From Clostridiales bacterium (GTDB lineage Bacteria > Bacillota > Clostridia > Saccharofermentanales > DTU023): a stretch of DNA of 64,000 nt. The notes beneath the pieces were generated by a model, which worked only from the letters and a program-made list of their open reading frames with translations, was not told the origin of the DNA and did not search any database. Made by a program: the position numbers and the translations under genes. The stretch lies in the NCBI GenBank assembly GCA_004556925.1, contig SFFI01000010.1:1-64000 (forward strand), written 5' to 3'. Of the stretch, positions 1 to 8,785 are shown piece after piece; position 1 is the first letter of the stretch, and each line of letters starts with the position of its first letter.

Positions 1-246
1 ATCTTGGCCCACTTTAGCGGCCATGTCGCCGTTAGAGGTGACTTCGTTGGCGGTATCAGCGAGTTCGCCCTTGAATTCGATAACGCCTTCGAAACCTTCA
101 TGGGTGCCGGAAGCAGAGTCACGGGTATAGAGATTGATAGGACCTTGCATACCTTCAGCTTCAACAGCTGCTGTTGGTAGGCAGAAAAGTCCTAAACTGA
201 GAGCAAGCGTGAGCAGGATGCTCAGAAAAATAGGGGTCTTTTTCAT
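1..246 (-). CDS. pstS: Phosphate ABC transporter substrate-binding protein, 5' part
   Basis: Only the first 82 codons lie in the window; the gene continues past the left edge. After a signal peptide (MKK, hydrophobic core, AxA-type cut near residue 29) the mature start carries LYTRDSASGTHEGFEG. This is the Ser/Arg/Ser-Gly-Thr phosphate-binding loop typical of PstS. The protein would capture phosphate outside the membrane for a PstCAB importer. The only Cys in the signal peptide (LGLFC) does not make a lipobox, so lipid anchoring is doubtful. The start is fixed by an SD (GGAGGAA on the minus strand, 253-260). A Pho box lies 90-120 bp upstream. The family call is firm for the part seen. Confidence 0.85.
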   Translation of the reverse strand, partial: MKKTPIFLSILLTLALSLGLFCLPTAAVEAEGMQGPINLYTRDSASGTHEGFEGVIEFKGELADTANEVTSNGDMAAKVGQD

Positions 247-330
247 GCAATAATTCCTCCGAAAATTTCCCGCTTCGTTTGTCTATGGATGCGGGTCATC
301 TTCAGTATGGCGAGCTAAGGTTAAGCCAAG

Positions 331-367
331 ATTATGCCCGCTTAAAATTGTGTGAAATCTGTGTAAA
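331..367 (-). promoter_or_regulatory. Pho box and -10 element of pstS
   Basis: On the minus strand the hexamers TTTACA (362-367), TTCACA (351-356) and a weaker TTAAGC (340-345) repeat with an exact 11-bp period. This is the TT-N-ACA plus 5-bp layout of PhoP boxes in Gram-positive bacteria. A CATAAT -10 element sits at 331-336. Phosphate-starvation control of pstS is inferred from this layout and the gene's function. Confidence 0.6.
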
Positions 368-415
368 ATCAGCTACCTGGGCGGAGGCAGAGGGTGTGTC
401 GAGAAAGCGAGCTTG

Positions 416-521
416 GGCAATCGGCAATTAATAGCCGATTGCCAGAACAATAACGGTTAATGCGCCAAACGTAGCCTGGATCTTAGCGCCAAAAACAACT
501 GGACCTTAGCTCCAAAAACAT
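416..521. repeat. Inverted repeat and 23-bp tandem duplication between pstS and the next gene
   Basis: Positions 416-425 (GGCAATCGGC) and 434-443 (GCCGATTGCC) are a perfect 10-bp inverted repeat with an 8-bp loop and no T-run. Then 476-498 and 499-521 are two copies of a 23-bp unit beginning CTGGAYCTTAGC with three mismatches. The 385-bp gap (247-631) holds these and the Pho box; no gene was seen in it. Confidence 0.6.
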
Positions 522-631
522 TTGGTCTGTTTATTAAAAGCTCGGTCGCGCTATTGGATTTAATGTTAAACTACGTATATATAAAGGATATACAACTAAG
601 TTGCCAGAGCTTGGGGAGAGGAGAGTGGATT

Positions 632-1153
632 ATGTATCTGAATGAAAATTTGCTGGATAAGGATGCTAGTTCTGCCAAAAGGAGCATTATCATAGGAGCT
701 GCTGTTAGTGCCTTTTTTCTTTTCGGGGTGGTGGAAGGCCTCTTAGGCGATGAAAAATTAATGGAGAATTCGCCCTATTACATCCTCATGATGCTACCCT
801 TTCTGGCCCTGATTTATAAGGGTATCCAGAAGAGGATGAAGATTGGCTTATGTAATCGCCTCAACCAAGCCTTTATAGCGGATGCAGATGGCGTTTTGCC
901 AATTAGTAGTATCCAAAGTGTAACGGGGTACTCAGATGAGGCTAAGGCAGAAAAAATGATCAACAAATTGATCAGCCAGGGTTATTTGCTATACGTAACC
1001 CTTGATCCTGATCGGCCGCATACCCTCCTTTTATCCGGTAAAACATCGGGGCCTAAAACCGCAGACACTATCTGCCCCTATTGTGGGGCTAAAGTGGAGA
1101 AGCGTGAGGGCTTTAGCGTGACCTGCCCCTATTGCCGATCCGTGATTCATTAG
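632..1153 (+). CDS. Membrane protein with C-terminal zinc ribbon, unknown function
   Basis: This 173-residue protein is not recognised as a named family. Two hydrophobic segments near residues 18-35 and 45-63 predict a membrane hairpin. A region of about 60 residues follows that looks like a small winged-helix or alpha-helical domain (two helices, then a YLLYVTLDPD strand). The end is a zinc ribbon with two CPYC knuckles (CPYCGAKVE and CPYCRSVIH). The ATG at 632 is chosen because GGGGAGAGGAGAG lies just upstream; a longer in-frame start at 554 lacks an SD. It stands alone between the pstS promoter and gpmI. The zinc ribbon is clear, but any role is open. Confidence 0.7.
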   Translation: MYLNENLLDKDASSAKRSIIIGAAVSAFFLFGVVEGLLGDEKLMENSPYYILMMLPFLALIYKGIQKRMKIGLCNRLNQAFIADADGVLPISSIQSVTGYSDEAKAEKMINKLISQGYLLYVTLDPDRPHTLLLSGKTSGPKTADTICPYCGAKVEKREGFSVTCPYCRSVIH

Positions 1154-1173
1154 CCAGCCCCTCGGAGTCGGTC

Positions 1174-1226
1174 TATAATCTAGTGGCAGTGCACAAGTTG
1201 AATCCTGCCCTGCACACAGTTATGAA
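1174..1226 (+). promoter_or_regulatory. Candidate gpmI promoters
   Basis: There are two possible sigma-A promoters. One is TATAAT at 1174-1179 with a weak -35. The other is TTGAAT (1198-1203), a 17-bp spacer and TATGAA (1221-1226). Which one is used cannot be told from sequence. Confidence 0.35.
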
Positions 1227-1251
1227 CACCGTAAGCTAAGGAGTAATCTGT

Positions 1252-2874
1252 ATGACCACATCTTCACGCCCTGAAAACACCCAACATTATAAGGTTCAAA
1301 AGCCCGTCATCCTGGTTGTGATGGACGGGGTGGGTATCAGCCAACTGGACCATGGCAACGTGGTGAAGCATGGCCACCTGCCCCATCTGCGTAAGCTCAT
1401 GGCGGAAGCCCCCTTCCGCACACTCAAGGCCCACGGGACTGCTGTTGGCCTGCCGACGGATGGTGATATGGGCAACTCTGAAGTGGGCCATAATGCCTTG
1501 GGCTCCGGGCAAATTTATGCTCAGGGCGCTAGACTGGTTAACGAGGCCATTGAGTCAGGCCGGATTTTCCAGACTGAAACTTGGCATAAGCTGGTGGAAA
1601 CGGGCAAGACCCATACTCTGCATTTTATGGGCCTGCTTTCTGACGGTAATGTCCACTCCCATATTAATCAACTCAAGGCTTTAGTGGCCCAGGCCAAAAA
1701 GGATGGGGTCCGCCAGGTCGCCTTGCATGCCCTGTTAGATGGCCGCGATGTAGAAGCCCAAAGTGCTCATATCTATATTAAGGATATGGAAGACTTCTTC
1801 GCAGACCTCAACGACACTGACTTCTTCGCCTATATTGCCTCTGGTGGTGGACGGATGCAGATTACCATGGACCGCTACGAAGCCAACTGGCCGATGGTAG
1901 CAACAGGTTGGGAAGTCCATGTGCATGGTGAGGGCCCAAAATTCCCCTCTGCTTTGGCAGCCATAGACCATTACCGGGCCGAGAATCCGGCCGTTTCTGA
2001 CCAAGATTTGGGCTCTTTTGTTGTGACCAATCCGCAGATTCCCCAGATGGGTATGCAGGATGGGGACGGCGTCCTCTTCTTTAACTTCCGTGGCGACCGT
2101 GCCCTGGAGATTTCTCGTGCCTTTGACGCGGGTGACGACTTCCCCGGCTTTAACCGAGGCCGTCGACCTGACGTATTCTATGCAGGTATGCTGGAATATG
2201 ATGGTGACCTCCATATCCCCAAGCACTATCTAGTTAACCCTCCTCAAATCCATAACTGCCTCACAGAAGAACTCATCAAGCATGGGCTAAATGAATATGC
2301 GGTTTCGGAAACCCAGAAATTCGGTCACATGACCTACTTCTGGAATGGCAACCGTCTGGAACCCTTCTCTGAAGAGCTGGAAACCTGGGAAGAAATTCCT
2401 TCAGATGTACTTAGCTTTGACCTCAAACCCTGGATGAAAGCTTATGAAATTACCGAAGCTCTCATCCAAGCCATGGCCTCTGGCCAATATGACTTTATCC
2501 GGGCCAACTACCCCAATGGGGACATGGTGGGCCACACCGGCAACTATCAGGCTGCCCTCATTGCTATAGAGACCGTAGACCTCTGCCTGGGCCGGCTGGT
2601 GGAAGCGGTAGACAGATACGGTTATACCCTGGTTCTCCTGGCTGACCATGGTAACTGCGAAGAAATGTGCCAAAACGATCCCGCGGTGGAGCCCTGCCGA
2701 CCAAAGACCTCCCACACCTTATCCCCCGTGCCCTGTGTGATCTATGGCCGGGAAGATGTAGAAATGCTGGAAGAGGGGGACTATGGCCTTGCGAATGTAG
2801 CCTCTACAATAGCTGCCCTCTTGGACATTCCACCTCATGCAGCTTGGGAAGCCCCCATCATTCGGATTAAATAA
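1252..2874 (+). CDS. gpmI: 2,3-bisphosphoglycerate-independent phosphoglycerate mutase
   Basis: The enzyme interconverts 3- and 2-phosphoglycerate in glycolysis, in the cytoplasm, using two Mn ions and a phosphoserine intermediate. The 540 residues match the family's usual 505-550. The alkaline-phosphatase-type metal site is visible: VVMDGVG (Asp25), GNSEVGHNALGSG with the nucleophile Ser76, HALLDGRDV, NYPNGDMVGHTGN and LADHGNCE. Thus both the phosphatase and the transferase domain are complete. The SD is AAGGAG before the ATG. The gene stands alone and converges on the next gene across a shared hairpin. A distinct cofactor-dependent-type histidine phosphatase at 8.8 kb is unlikely to duplicate it, because that protein looks like a broad-specificity phosphatase. 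Confidence 0.97.
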   Translation: MTTSSRPENTQHYKVQKPVILVVMDGVGISQLDHGNVVKHGHLPHLRKLMAEAPFRTLKAHGTAVGLPTDGDMGNSEVGHNALGSGQIYAQGARLVNEAIESGRIFQTETWHKLVETGKTHTLHFMGLLSDGNVHSHINQLKALVAQAKKDGVRQVALHALLDGRDVEAQSAHIYIKDMEDFFADLNDTDFFAYIASGGGRMQITMDRYEANWPMVATGWEVHVHGEGPKFPSALAAIDHYRAENPAVSDQDLGSFVVTNPQIPQMGMQDGDGVLFFNFRGDRALEISRAFDAGDDFPGFNRGRRPDVFYAGMLEYDGDLHIPKHYLVNPPQIHNCLTEELIKHGLNEYAVSETQKFGHMTYFWNGNRLEPFSEELETWEEIPSDVLSFDLKPWMKAYEITEALIQAMASGQYDFIRANYPNGDMVGHTGNYQAALIAIETVDLCLGRLVEAVDRYGYTLVLLADHGNCEEMCQNDPAVEPCRPKTSHTLSPVPCVIYGREDVEMLEEGDYGLANVASTIAALLDIPPHAAWEAPIIRIK

Positions 2875-2931
2875 GGGGCTTGCGACCATTTATCTTGACC
2901 ATATATCTTAATGTTGAGACATAAATAAAAG

Positions 2932-2955
2932 GGGTCTGCTCGGCCGAGCAGACCC
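2932..2955 (-). terminator. Perfect 24-bp palindrome terminator
   Basis: GGGTCTGCTCGG and its exact complement abut with no loop bases between. On the minus strand the stem is followed by CTTTTATTT, so it best serves the minus-strand gene ending at 2988. It may also stop gpmI transcripts. Confidence 0.75.
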
Positions 2956-2987
2956 TATTCAGTTGGGTTATAGGAAGCGGAACCTGC

Positions 2988-3737
2988 TTAACTTAAAAGG
3001 GTGAGCAGGATGATCAGGCAGGCAATAAAGACGATCCCTGAAAGCACGGGCGCAATCCATTTGGTCCAGCTAGGCGGCTGGGTCAAGTGCTCAAAGGGAT
3101 CACCGCCCAAGGTGTTGCGGGGCTGGTAATAATTGCCTTGGTCAAAGTTTTGGTTATAGTCTTGACCGTAGCCTTGACCATAGTCTTGGCCGTAGCTTTG
3201 GTCGTATTGCTTATAGTCTTGCCCAAAGTTTTGCTCGTAGTTATAGCTACCGCCATACAGGCTGCCGTAGCCTGCTTGACCATAGCCTGGCTGGGCGTTC
3301 TGCCCGTAGCCTGATTGGCCATAAGAGTCATAGGTATTGTTCTGCTGATAGCTGTGATAGGGGGCAGAGTAATATTTCTCGGGCTCTTGGTAGGGGGCGC
3401 GACCAGGCAACTGGTTGGCGTAAGGGTTTTCAGTACGCTGCGGTCCGGCAGTTGGCCTGGAAGCTACCTGAACTGTCTGCCGGTCTGACTGCTGGGGCCT
3501 AGGCTTGAAACCCGCTTGTGACCGGGGCCCTGGAAACGGCTGAGGGCTAAAAGCAGGATTAGACTGAGCTTTCGGTTCTGGAATAGGCTGGGGCCGGATG
3601 CCAGATTGTTGTTGTCGTCTGGATCTGGGATCTTGTTGCGCTCTAGCTATAGGAACTTGCTGTGGCCTGGCTGGGTACCCGGCCTGAGCCTGCGGCTGTC
3701 TGTCTCTAGATCCCTTAAACTGCTTGCCCCGTTCCAT
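2988..3737 (-). CDS. Low-complexity Pro/Gln then Tyr-Gly-Gln repeat protein with C-terminal membrane anchor
   Basis: This is not a recognised family. Residues 1-100 are rich in Pro, Gln and Arg. Residues 105-205 are Tyr/Gly/Gln/Asp/Asn rich, with a run of irregular YGQ and DYGQ repeats. A Leu/Ile-rich membrane segment (about 226-248) ends the protein, so the 220-residue tail should face the cytoplasm as a tail-anchored protein. The composition resembles prion-like or phase-separating tracts. The start at 3737 follows AGGTGAAAG. The reading frame is credible because the membrane segment and the terminator fit the stop. Antisense frames over the repeats are open only through low complexity. Function is unknown; roles in septation or scaffolding would be guesses. 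Confidence 0.75.
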   Translation of the reverse strand: MERGKQFKGSRDRQPQAQAGYPARPQQVPIARAQQDPRSRRQQQSGIRPQPIPEPKAQSNPAFSPQPFPGPRSQAGFKPRPQQSDRQTVQVASRPTAGPQRTENPYANQLPGRAPYQEPEKYYSAPYHSYQQNNTYDSYGQSGYGQNAQPGYGQAGYGSLYGGSYNYEQNFGQDYKQYDQSYGQDYGQGYGQDYNQNFDQGNYYQPRNTLGGDPFEHLTQPPSWTKWIAPVLSGIVFIACLIILLTLLS

Positions 3738-4027
3738 CTTTCACCTCAATACATCTATATCCAAGTATATCCAAGGATAATCGCCTATCATCCTGCCCAG
3801 TCTGCCCTGGCAACGGATAAGTCCCTTACAAAAGTTGGGAAATTTCCCGTCGCAAATTTTGCCCTTACTCAAAAGGCGGGTGTTTCTATCTTAGCAGATT
3901 GCCATGGCCCTGGAGGCCTGTTACAGAACTTAGCTAAAACTTAAAGAGTTTGTAAAATAGGAGGTGTTTGTCCCCGCCTTTCCCGGCTAGAATAGGGAGA
4001 CAGCTTTAAGTTAGGGGGGTATAGGCC

Positions 4028-6229
4028 ATGACCAGGGCAGGACATTCATCACACCGCTATGCGTTTGACAGCCTACGTGCCCTCTCTTTTCTAGGCGTTT
4101 TCCTCTACCACTTGAACCCTTTGATTTTCCCCCATGCATATTTGGGCGTCGTGGGTTTCTTTTGTCTGGCTGGTTACCTTAGCCTGCGCAAGTTGATTTG
4201 GCAAGAGACGCGCGGCCTGGGCCGTCCACGGCTTGGCCCCTCTCTCCGTCAGAAAATAGCTAAGCTTTATCCCCCCCTCATGTTCTTGCTCTTTGTGCTT
4301 TCCCTTGTTATGATCCTGGTTTTTCCTATGTTCCTGGATCATTATGCGGGCCAATTACGGTCTGCCATCTTGGGCTTTAACAACTGGTGGCAGATCACTT
4401 TGGGAGATTCCTATTTCCAAGGTCAAGCCTACCTCAAGCCCCTTACGCACATCTGGGCCTTATCCCTGGAATTTCAGTTTTACCTAGTCTTTAGCCTCAC
4501 GGTGGAGCGGTTTTACAGGTCTTCTGAGCGGTCCCTCTGGCTTTACCAGTTTGCCCTCTTTAGTCTGGGCTCCCTGGCTTTTCTCTGGATCTTTACGCAG
4601 GGGGTAGACGATCCCACTCGGGCCTATTATGGGACAGATACCAGATTTTTTAGTTTTAGTTTGGGCTCCTTCTTTGCCCTCCTGCGTGAGCCCAGCCTAG
4701 CTCGCGCCGCCATGGATTTGCCTGGAGACAGATCCGGTTTCTGCCCGCCTTACCAGGCCAGTTTAGCTCCAGACCAGCCAAGGGTAAGGGGGCCTGAAGC
4801 GCCAGTCCTGGCCCAAGGACATAGTGCCTACGATCGCGCACTGAGATTTTTTCACACGATTCTTATCACTCTGCTCTTCTTGCTGGTGATTGCCGCCTAC
4901 TTCCTGCCCTTTGGCCTTATGGATATGGTCCGATATGGCTTGCCAGCCTACTCCCTTGTCTACGCTGGCCTGATGGCCTTGCTGGCCGATGGCGATCATT
5001 TTTTAGAAGCTGTGGGACAATTTCCCATCATCCGCTGGATCTGCACTCGGTCTTACGAAATTTACCTCTGGCACTATCCGGTCTTCGTCATTATAGAGCG
5101 CCTGCTGACGCCCTATCCCATACCCACTTGGGCCCTGGCAGCCTGCCAGGCAGGCTTGGCTTTGGGTTTAGCCGAATTAGCTTACCGTCTTGTGGCTTTC
5201 TTGCGGGGTACAGGATTTACGCTCAAAAAGTTTGCTGGGTCCTATGCCTCAGTAGCTAGCCTCGTTTTAGCCCTCGTTTTACTCCTAACCCCTTGGCAGC
5301 AGCTGTATGTGGTCACGGGAGGGGCTGAATTCAGGAAGCTAGAAGCTGATCTCGCAGACGCAGAAGCCAGGTTGGAGGCCAGGAAAGCAGAGGCGGCCAG
5401 CCGCAAATCCGCAGAGCTTACAAGTGAGGCGGAAAGAGAGTCTGAGCCTTCTGATTCTCCTAGCAGTTCTCCCAGGCCCACAGACAATCCTCCCACCAGT
5501 CCGGTCACTAGCGCCAAAGCCACACGGGCTAAGGGTCCTGGTGATTGGGAGATCAAAGGCCAGCTTCATATTCCTGCACCTCAGCCCATAGCGGATGATG
5601 ACTGGCAGTATGACATGATGCGGCAGGACATACTGGACTTTAACGCGCTAGAGGGTGACTTTAGTGTGGATATGGACCTCTACGACCAGTATAGGGATAT
5701 TCCTATTTCTATGATTGGAGACTCCGTATCTGTAATCAATTCCTACTACATTTTCCCCTACCTGCCGGGCTTGGATTTGGATGCCCTATCTAACCGTCAG
5801 ATGTGGGAAGTATGGGATATCTACAGCCGGCTAAAGGCTGCCGGTCCTCTTGGCGAGATCGTGATTATCGCCTTGGGCAGCAACGGAGATATTGACACGG
5901 AAAGCTTGACAAAAGTCTGGCGGGACTTGAATGGTAAGCCCCTTATTTTAGTAAATATTGTCCTCCCCTATGCCCTTACCGAGGCGGAACGCAACGGGGC
6001 AATTGAAGACTTTGTAGATAGCCACGACCAGGTTTATCTAATGGATTGGCATGCTAATGCCAAACCACGTCCTGACTACTTCCAAGAGGACTATATACAT
6101 CCTTCAGAGCTGGGCTCTAAAGCCTATTGCCAGCTCTTAACCAGCAAGGTGATGGAGATAGTCAAGCTCTACAAAGATTCTGATTTAGTGGTGAAAACCC
6201 CCAAAGCCCCACAGGTTAATTTGCCGTAA
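4028..6229 (+). CDS. OatA-like acyltransferase with C-terminal SGNH domain (copy 1)
   Basis: The two-part architecture is that of OatA, which moves acetyl groups across the membrane onto peptidoglycan or other wall glycans. Residues 10-400 form an acyltransferase-3 membrane domain of about ten helices. It opens with FDSLRALSFLGVFLYHL (candidate catalytic His28) and contains THIWALSLEFQFY. A Glu/Ala/Ser/Pro-rich linker follows (about 435-500), then an extracellular SGNH esterase-like domain with MIGDS (Ser566), IIALGSNGD and DYIH (Asp688, His691). All triad residues are present. ATG 4028 follows GGGGGG. A paralogue lies at 33013. The substrate is inferred; teichoic acid or exopolysaccharide acetylation is also possible. 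Confidence 0.88.
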   Translation: MTRAGHSSHRYAFDSLRALSFLGVFLYHLNPLIFPHAYLGVVGFFCLAGYLSLRKLIWQETRGLGRPRLGPSLRQKIAKLYPPLMFLLFVLSLVMILVFPMFLDHYAGQLRSAILGFNNWWQITLGDSYFQGQAYLKPLTHIWALSLEFQFYLVFSLTVERFYRSSERSLWLYQFALFSLGSLAFLWIFTQGVDDPTRAYYGTDTRFFSFSLGSFFALLREPSLARAAMDLPGDRSGFCPPYQASLAPDQPRVRGPEAPVLAQGHSAYDRALRFFHTILITLLFLLVIAAYFLPFGLMDMVRYGLPAYSLVYAGLMALLADGDHFLEAVGQFPIIRWICTRSYEIYLWHYPVFVIIERLLTPYPIPTWALAACQAGLALGLAELAYRLVAFLRGTGFTLKKFAGSYASVASLVLALVLLLTPWQQLYVVTGGAEFRKLEADLADAEARLEARKAEAASRKSAELTSEAERESEPSDSPSSSPRPTDNPPTSPVTSAKATRAKGPGDWEIKGQLHIPAPQPIADDDWQYDMMRQDILDFNALEGDFSVDMDLYDQYRDIPISMIGDSVSVINSYYIFPYLPGLDLDALSNRQMWEVWDIYSRLKAAGPLGEIVIIALGSNGDIDTESLTKVWRDLNGKPLILVNIVLPYALTEAERNGAIEDFVDSHDQVYLMDWHANAKPRPDYFQEDYIHPSELGSKAYCQLLTSKVMEIVKLYKDSDLVVKTPKAPQVNLP

Positions 6230-6234
6230 ATTTC

Positions 6235-6263
6235 TTGATTCGCCTTCATACATTAGTTAGAAT
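6235..6263 (+). promoter_or_regulatory. Promoter of the acidic secreted protein gene
   Basis: TTGATT (6235-6240), a 17-bp spacer and TAGAAT (6258-6263) form a good sigma-A promoter. It predicts a leader of about 125 nt. Confidence 0.55.
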
Positions 6264-6396
6264 ATAGTTAGCTTTACGCATATGAGCGCAGGCTAAATTA
6301 ATTTCTCTCTCTCAGCTACATTCAGGTATTTTAGCTATGACGAGAGTCTCAAACCGGACTTGTCCTACAAGTCTGTGAAAGCTAGAAAGGATAGTT

Positions 6397-8148
6397 ATGA
6401 AAAAATTACACTTCAAAAATTTCATAGCCCTCAGCCTGACTCTGGTCATGGCTTTAGTCTTACTCTTTACCCCAGCAGTTGCTGAGGCCCAAGAGAGCAG
6501 AACCCTTAGCAATTATTTTGATGATCTCTTCCAAGAAAAAGGTCTGGAGGACTTTATAGCCCAAGCCAAAAAGCCCTTTGGTCAAGAAGTCGACTTGGGT
6601 ATTGAAATCAGCCCGGATATGCTGATGGATGCCCAAATCGCAACAGCCTTAAATAAACTGGGATTAAAATTGAAGTATCAGACTGACCTCTGGGGCACAG
6701 GGGCAGTCAGCTACGATTTTGTACTTTTTAATAAAGAAGATATCAGCAAGTCTCTAGGCCTTGCCCTGAATGTCGTGGATGGGAATCTCTTGATTAATAT
6801 TCCGGGCATCCTGGATAAACCTGTTTTCATGAGCGAGGAAGATTTTGCCGATGTGGCTAGCATGGCTAGCCCTGTCGCATCTGATGGCAGCGGCATGATA
6901 AGTTTGCCTGAAGTTTTAGCTCAGAATGGTGAGCAAGCCCAGGCAGATTTCCTGGCAGCTAAGGATACCTATCTGAGTAAATTTGAAGACCAGGGCCAAC
7001 AAACCGCTAACTTCACGGTGGGTGAGGTCAGCGAAGACCTGACAGTAGCTTCTAAAACTCTGGCTGCTGAAAATATGCGCGACGCCAGCCTGGAATTTGT
7101 AAAAGCGCTCCGTGCCTCTGAAGCCATCACGGCTATTACTGACCTGATCCCCTTTGAAGGAAGTGGAATGTCTGACTTAGACCTGGGTAGCATGCCTTCA
7201 GGTGGCGGCGACATGGATGAGGATAACTCAGACGAAGATTTTGACTTTGATGACGATGAGTATGACTATGACTTTGGCGACGATACCATCACGGTAACCC
7301 AGGTTCTGGATGAACTTATCACCAAACTCGAAAGTGATGATATGGAGCCCGTGGCTGTTACGTGGGATGAGTACCTGTCCGCAGATGGTGTGAAGCGTGG
7401 CAATAAGATTCTGCTAGAAAAGCCTGATCTTGATGAACGTTTCTGCTGGGAAAGCTTCAATGTGAAGTCTGCTGACCAAGCCACAACGGGTGTCTTCTTT
7501 GCCTTAAGTACCAATTCTTCCCTGGAGGATAATGAGCAGATCGAGGCGGAAGACATGGTAGATGGCCTAGTCCCTCTCGTGAACTTCCAGCTGGTAGATA
7601 GAGAAGACCCTGTAGCCGGTACTTCTGCTGGTGACTTCAGTATGAAGATCTACGACGAAAACGACATGCTGAAAGGTAGCTACCAAGATGTCAGCATTGT
7701 GAAACTGGGCGACGCCCCAGAGGTCTTCCTTGGTCAAATCAATATAGACCTAACTAGTGTTTCTGAAGAACCTACTTTCACGGAGCTAGAGACTGAAGAC
7801 AGCGATGAAGAAGACCCTGATACCTATGGCGACATCGAATGGGTAGAGAAAGAAACCAATATCGCCCTGTCTATGACGGCCTATCTTGAGGGCGAGGACT
7901 ACAAGGTAGAATGTAAGATCGTACCGGATACCCTTCTGGCAGATCAGTTTGTCGTTCTCCACTTGAACCCGCGCTTCTTGGCCGAAAATGAACTGACTCT
8001 GACTACAGAACTGCCTGCTGACTACTATGATCTCAACAATGAAGAGGACATGCAGGCTTTACAGGAAAATGAAGACATCGCTACTAAGCTCATGGAGGCC
8101 TTGAGTGCCCTGGGCTTGGATGACGACGGTATTTCCGACGGGGAATAA
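6397..8148 (+). CDS. Secreted acidic protein of unknown function
   Basis: No family is recognised. A clear signal peptide (KKLHFKNFIALSL, AVAEAQ cut near residue 31) without a lipobox Cys predicts release or loose wall association. The body of about 550 residues has alternating strand-like segments. A run of Asp, Glu and Tyr near residues 272-296 could bind calcium or other cations. Further acidic patches occur at about 465-485 and at the C-terminus. No LPxTG, S-layer or choline-binding anchor is seen. ATG 6397 follows AAAGGA. It has its own promoter and a strong terminator, so it is transcribed alone. Nothing in the neighbours points to a role. Confidence 0.8.
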   Translation: MKKLHFKNFIALSLTLVMALVLLFTPAVAEAQESRTLSNYFDDLFQEKGLEDFIAQAKKPFGQEVDLGIEISPDMLMDAQIATALNKLGLKLKYQTDLWGTGAVSYDFVLFNKEDISKSLGLALNVVDGNLLINIPGILDKPVFMSEEDFADVASMASPVASDGSGMISLPEVLAQNGEQAQADFLAAKDTYLSKFEDQGQQTANFTVGEVSEDLTVASKTLAAENMRDASLEFVKALRASEAITAITDLIPFEGSGMSDLDLGSMPSGGGDMDEDNSDEDFDFDDDEYDYDFGDDTITVTQVLDELITKLESDDMEPVAVTWDEYLSADGVKRGNKILLEKPDLDERFCWESFNVKSADQATTGVFFALSTNSSLEDNEQIEAEDMVDGLVPLVNFQLVDREDPVAGTSAGDFSMKIYDENDMLKGSYQDVSIVKLGDAPEVFLGQINIDLTSVSEEPTFTELETEDSDEEDPDTYGDIEWVEKETNIALSMTAYLEGEDYKVECKIVPDTLLADQFVVLHLNPRFLAENELTLTTELPADYYDLNNEEDMQALQENEDIATKLMEALSALGLDDDGISDGE

Positions 8149-8168
8149 AACTTCGATTAAGTTCAATT

Positions 8169-8208
8169 GCCTGGGGTAAAGCCATAAGCCAGAGCCCCAG
8201 GCTTTTTT
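8169..8208 (+). terminator. Rho-independent terminator
   Basis: GCCTGGGG (8169-8176) pairs with CCCCAGGC (8195-8202), followed by six T. It ends the acidic secreted protein gene. Confidence 0.85.
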
Positions 8209-8253
8209 ATAGTATTTTGCTGCCCAGCAAAATACGAGGAAAGGATTGATAAA

Positions 8254-8769
8254 ATGTACTGCAGGTACTGTGGCAAAGAAATGCCAGATGACGCAAAAAA
8301 GTGCCCTTCTTGTGGCAAGGAAACCCTGGAGTCCCAGGCCCAGGCTAAGCTGGATGAGGCGGAGGAAGTCTTTGCTAAGGCAAAAAAAGAGGGAAAAAAG
8401 TATTTCAAGTTCGAGGACAAGTCAGGTCAGTTTACGAACCGTGATAAAGAGAAAAATCGTGGGGTTTCAGTCTTAGCTTATATTCCCCTGCTCTTCTTGG
8501 TCCCCATGCTGACAGCCCAAGATTCTCCATATGCTCGCTTCCATGCCAATCAAGGCATGGTGCTCTTTATCTGTGCCTTTGCCCTGTGGGTAGTAGGGCG
8601 GATCTTTGCCTTCCTAACGTGGATTCCCGTTTTGGGGGTAATCATCAAGGTGATCTTCCTTATCTTGGAACTGGCTATGTTTGCGGCCTTTATCTATGGC
8701 CTTCTGACCAGCTCCAAGGGTAAGGCCATGAAGATCCCGTTTTTGGGTAATATCATTATTTTTGATTAA
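8254..8769 (+). CDS. Zinc-ribbon plus DUF4870-like membrane protein
   Basis: A zinc ribbon (CRYCGKEMPDD...CPSCGKE, residues 3-22) leads into a charged helix (25-65) and a membrane domain with about three helices. The domain contains the ARFHANQGMVLF block typical of DUF4870/YtxH-neighbour small membrane proteins. Family members have no settled function. ATG 8254 follows AGGAAAGG. It converges with the histidine phosphatase gene only 16 bp away and has no visible terminator of its own. The domain call is reasonable; the role is unknown. Confidence 0.78.
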   Translation: MYCRYCGKEMPDDAKKCPSCGKETLESQAQAKLDEAEEVFAKAKKEGKKYFKFEDKSGQFTNRDKEKNRGVSVLAYIPLLFLVPMLTAQDSPYARFHANQGMVLFICAFALWVVGRIFAFLTWIPVLGVIIKVIFLILELAMFAAFIYGLLTSSKGKAMKIPFLGNIIIFD

Positions 8770-8785
8770 ACGCAGAAATAATAGC

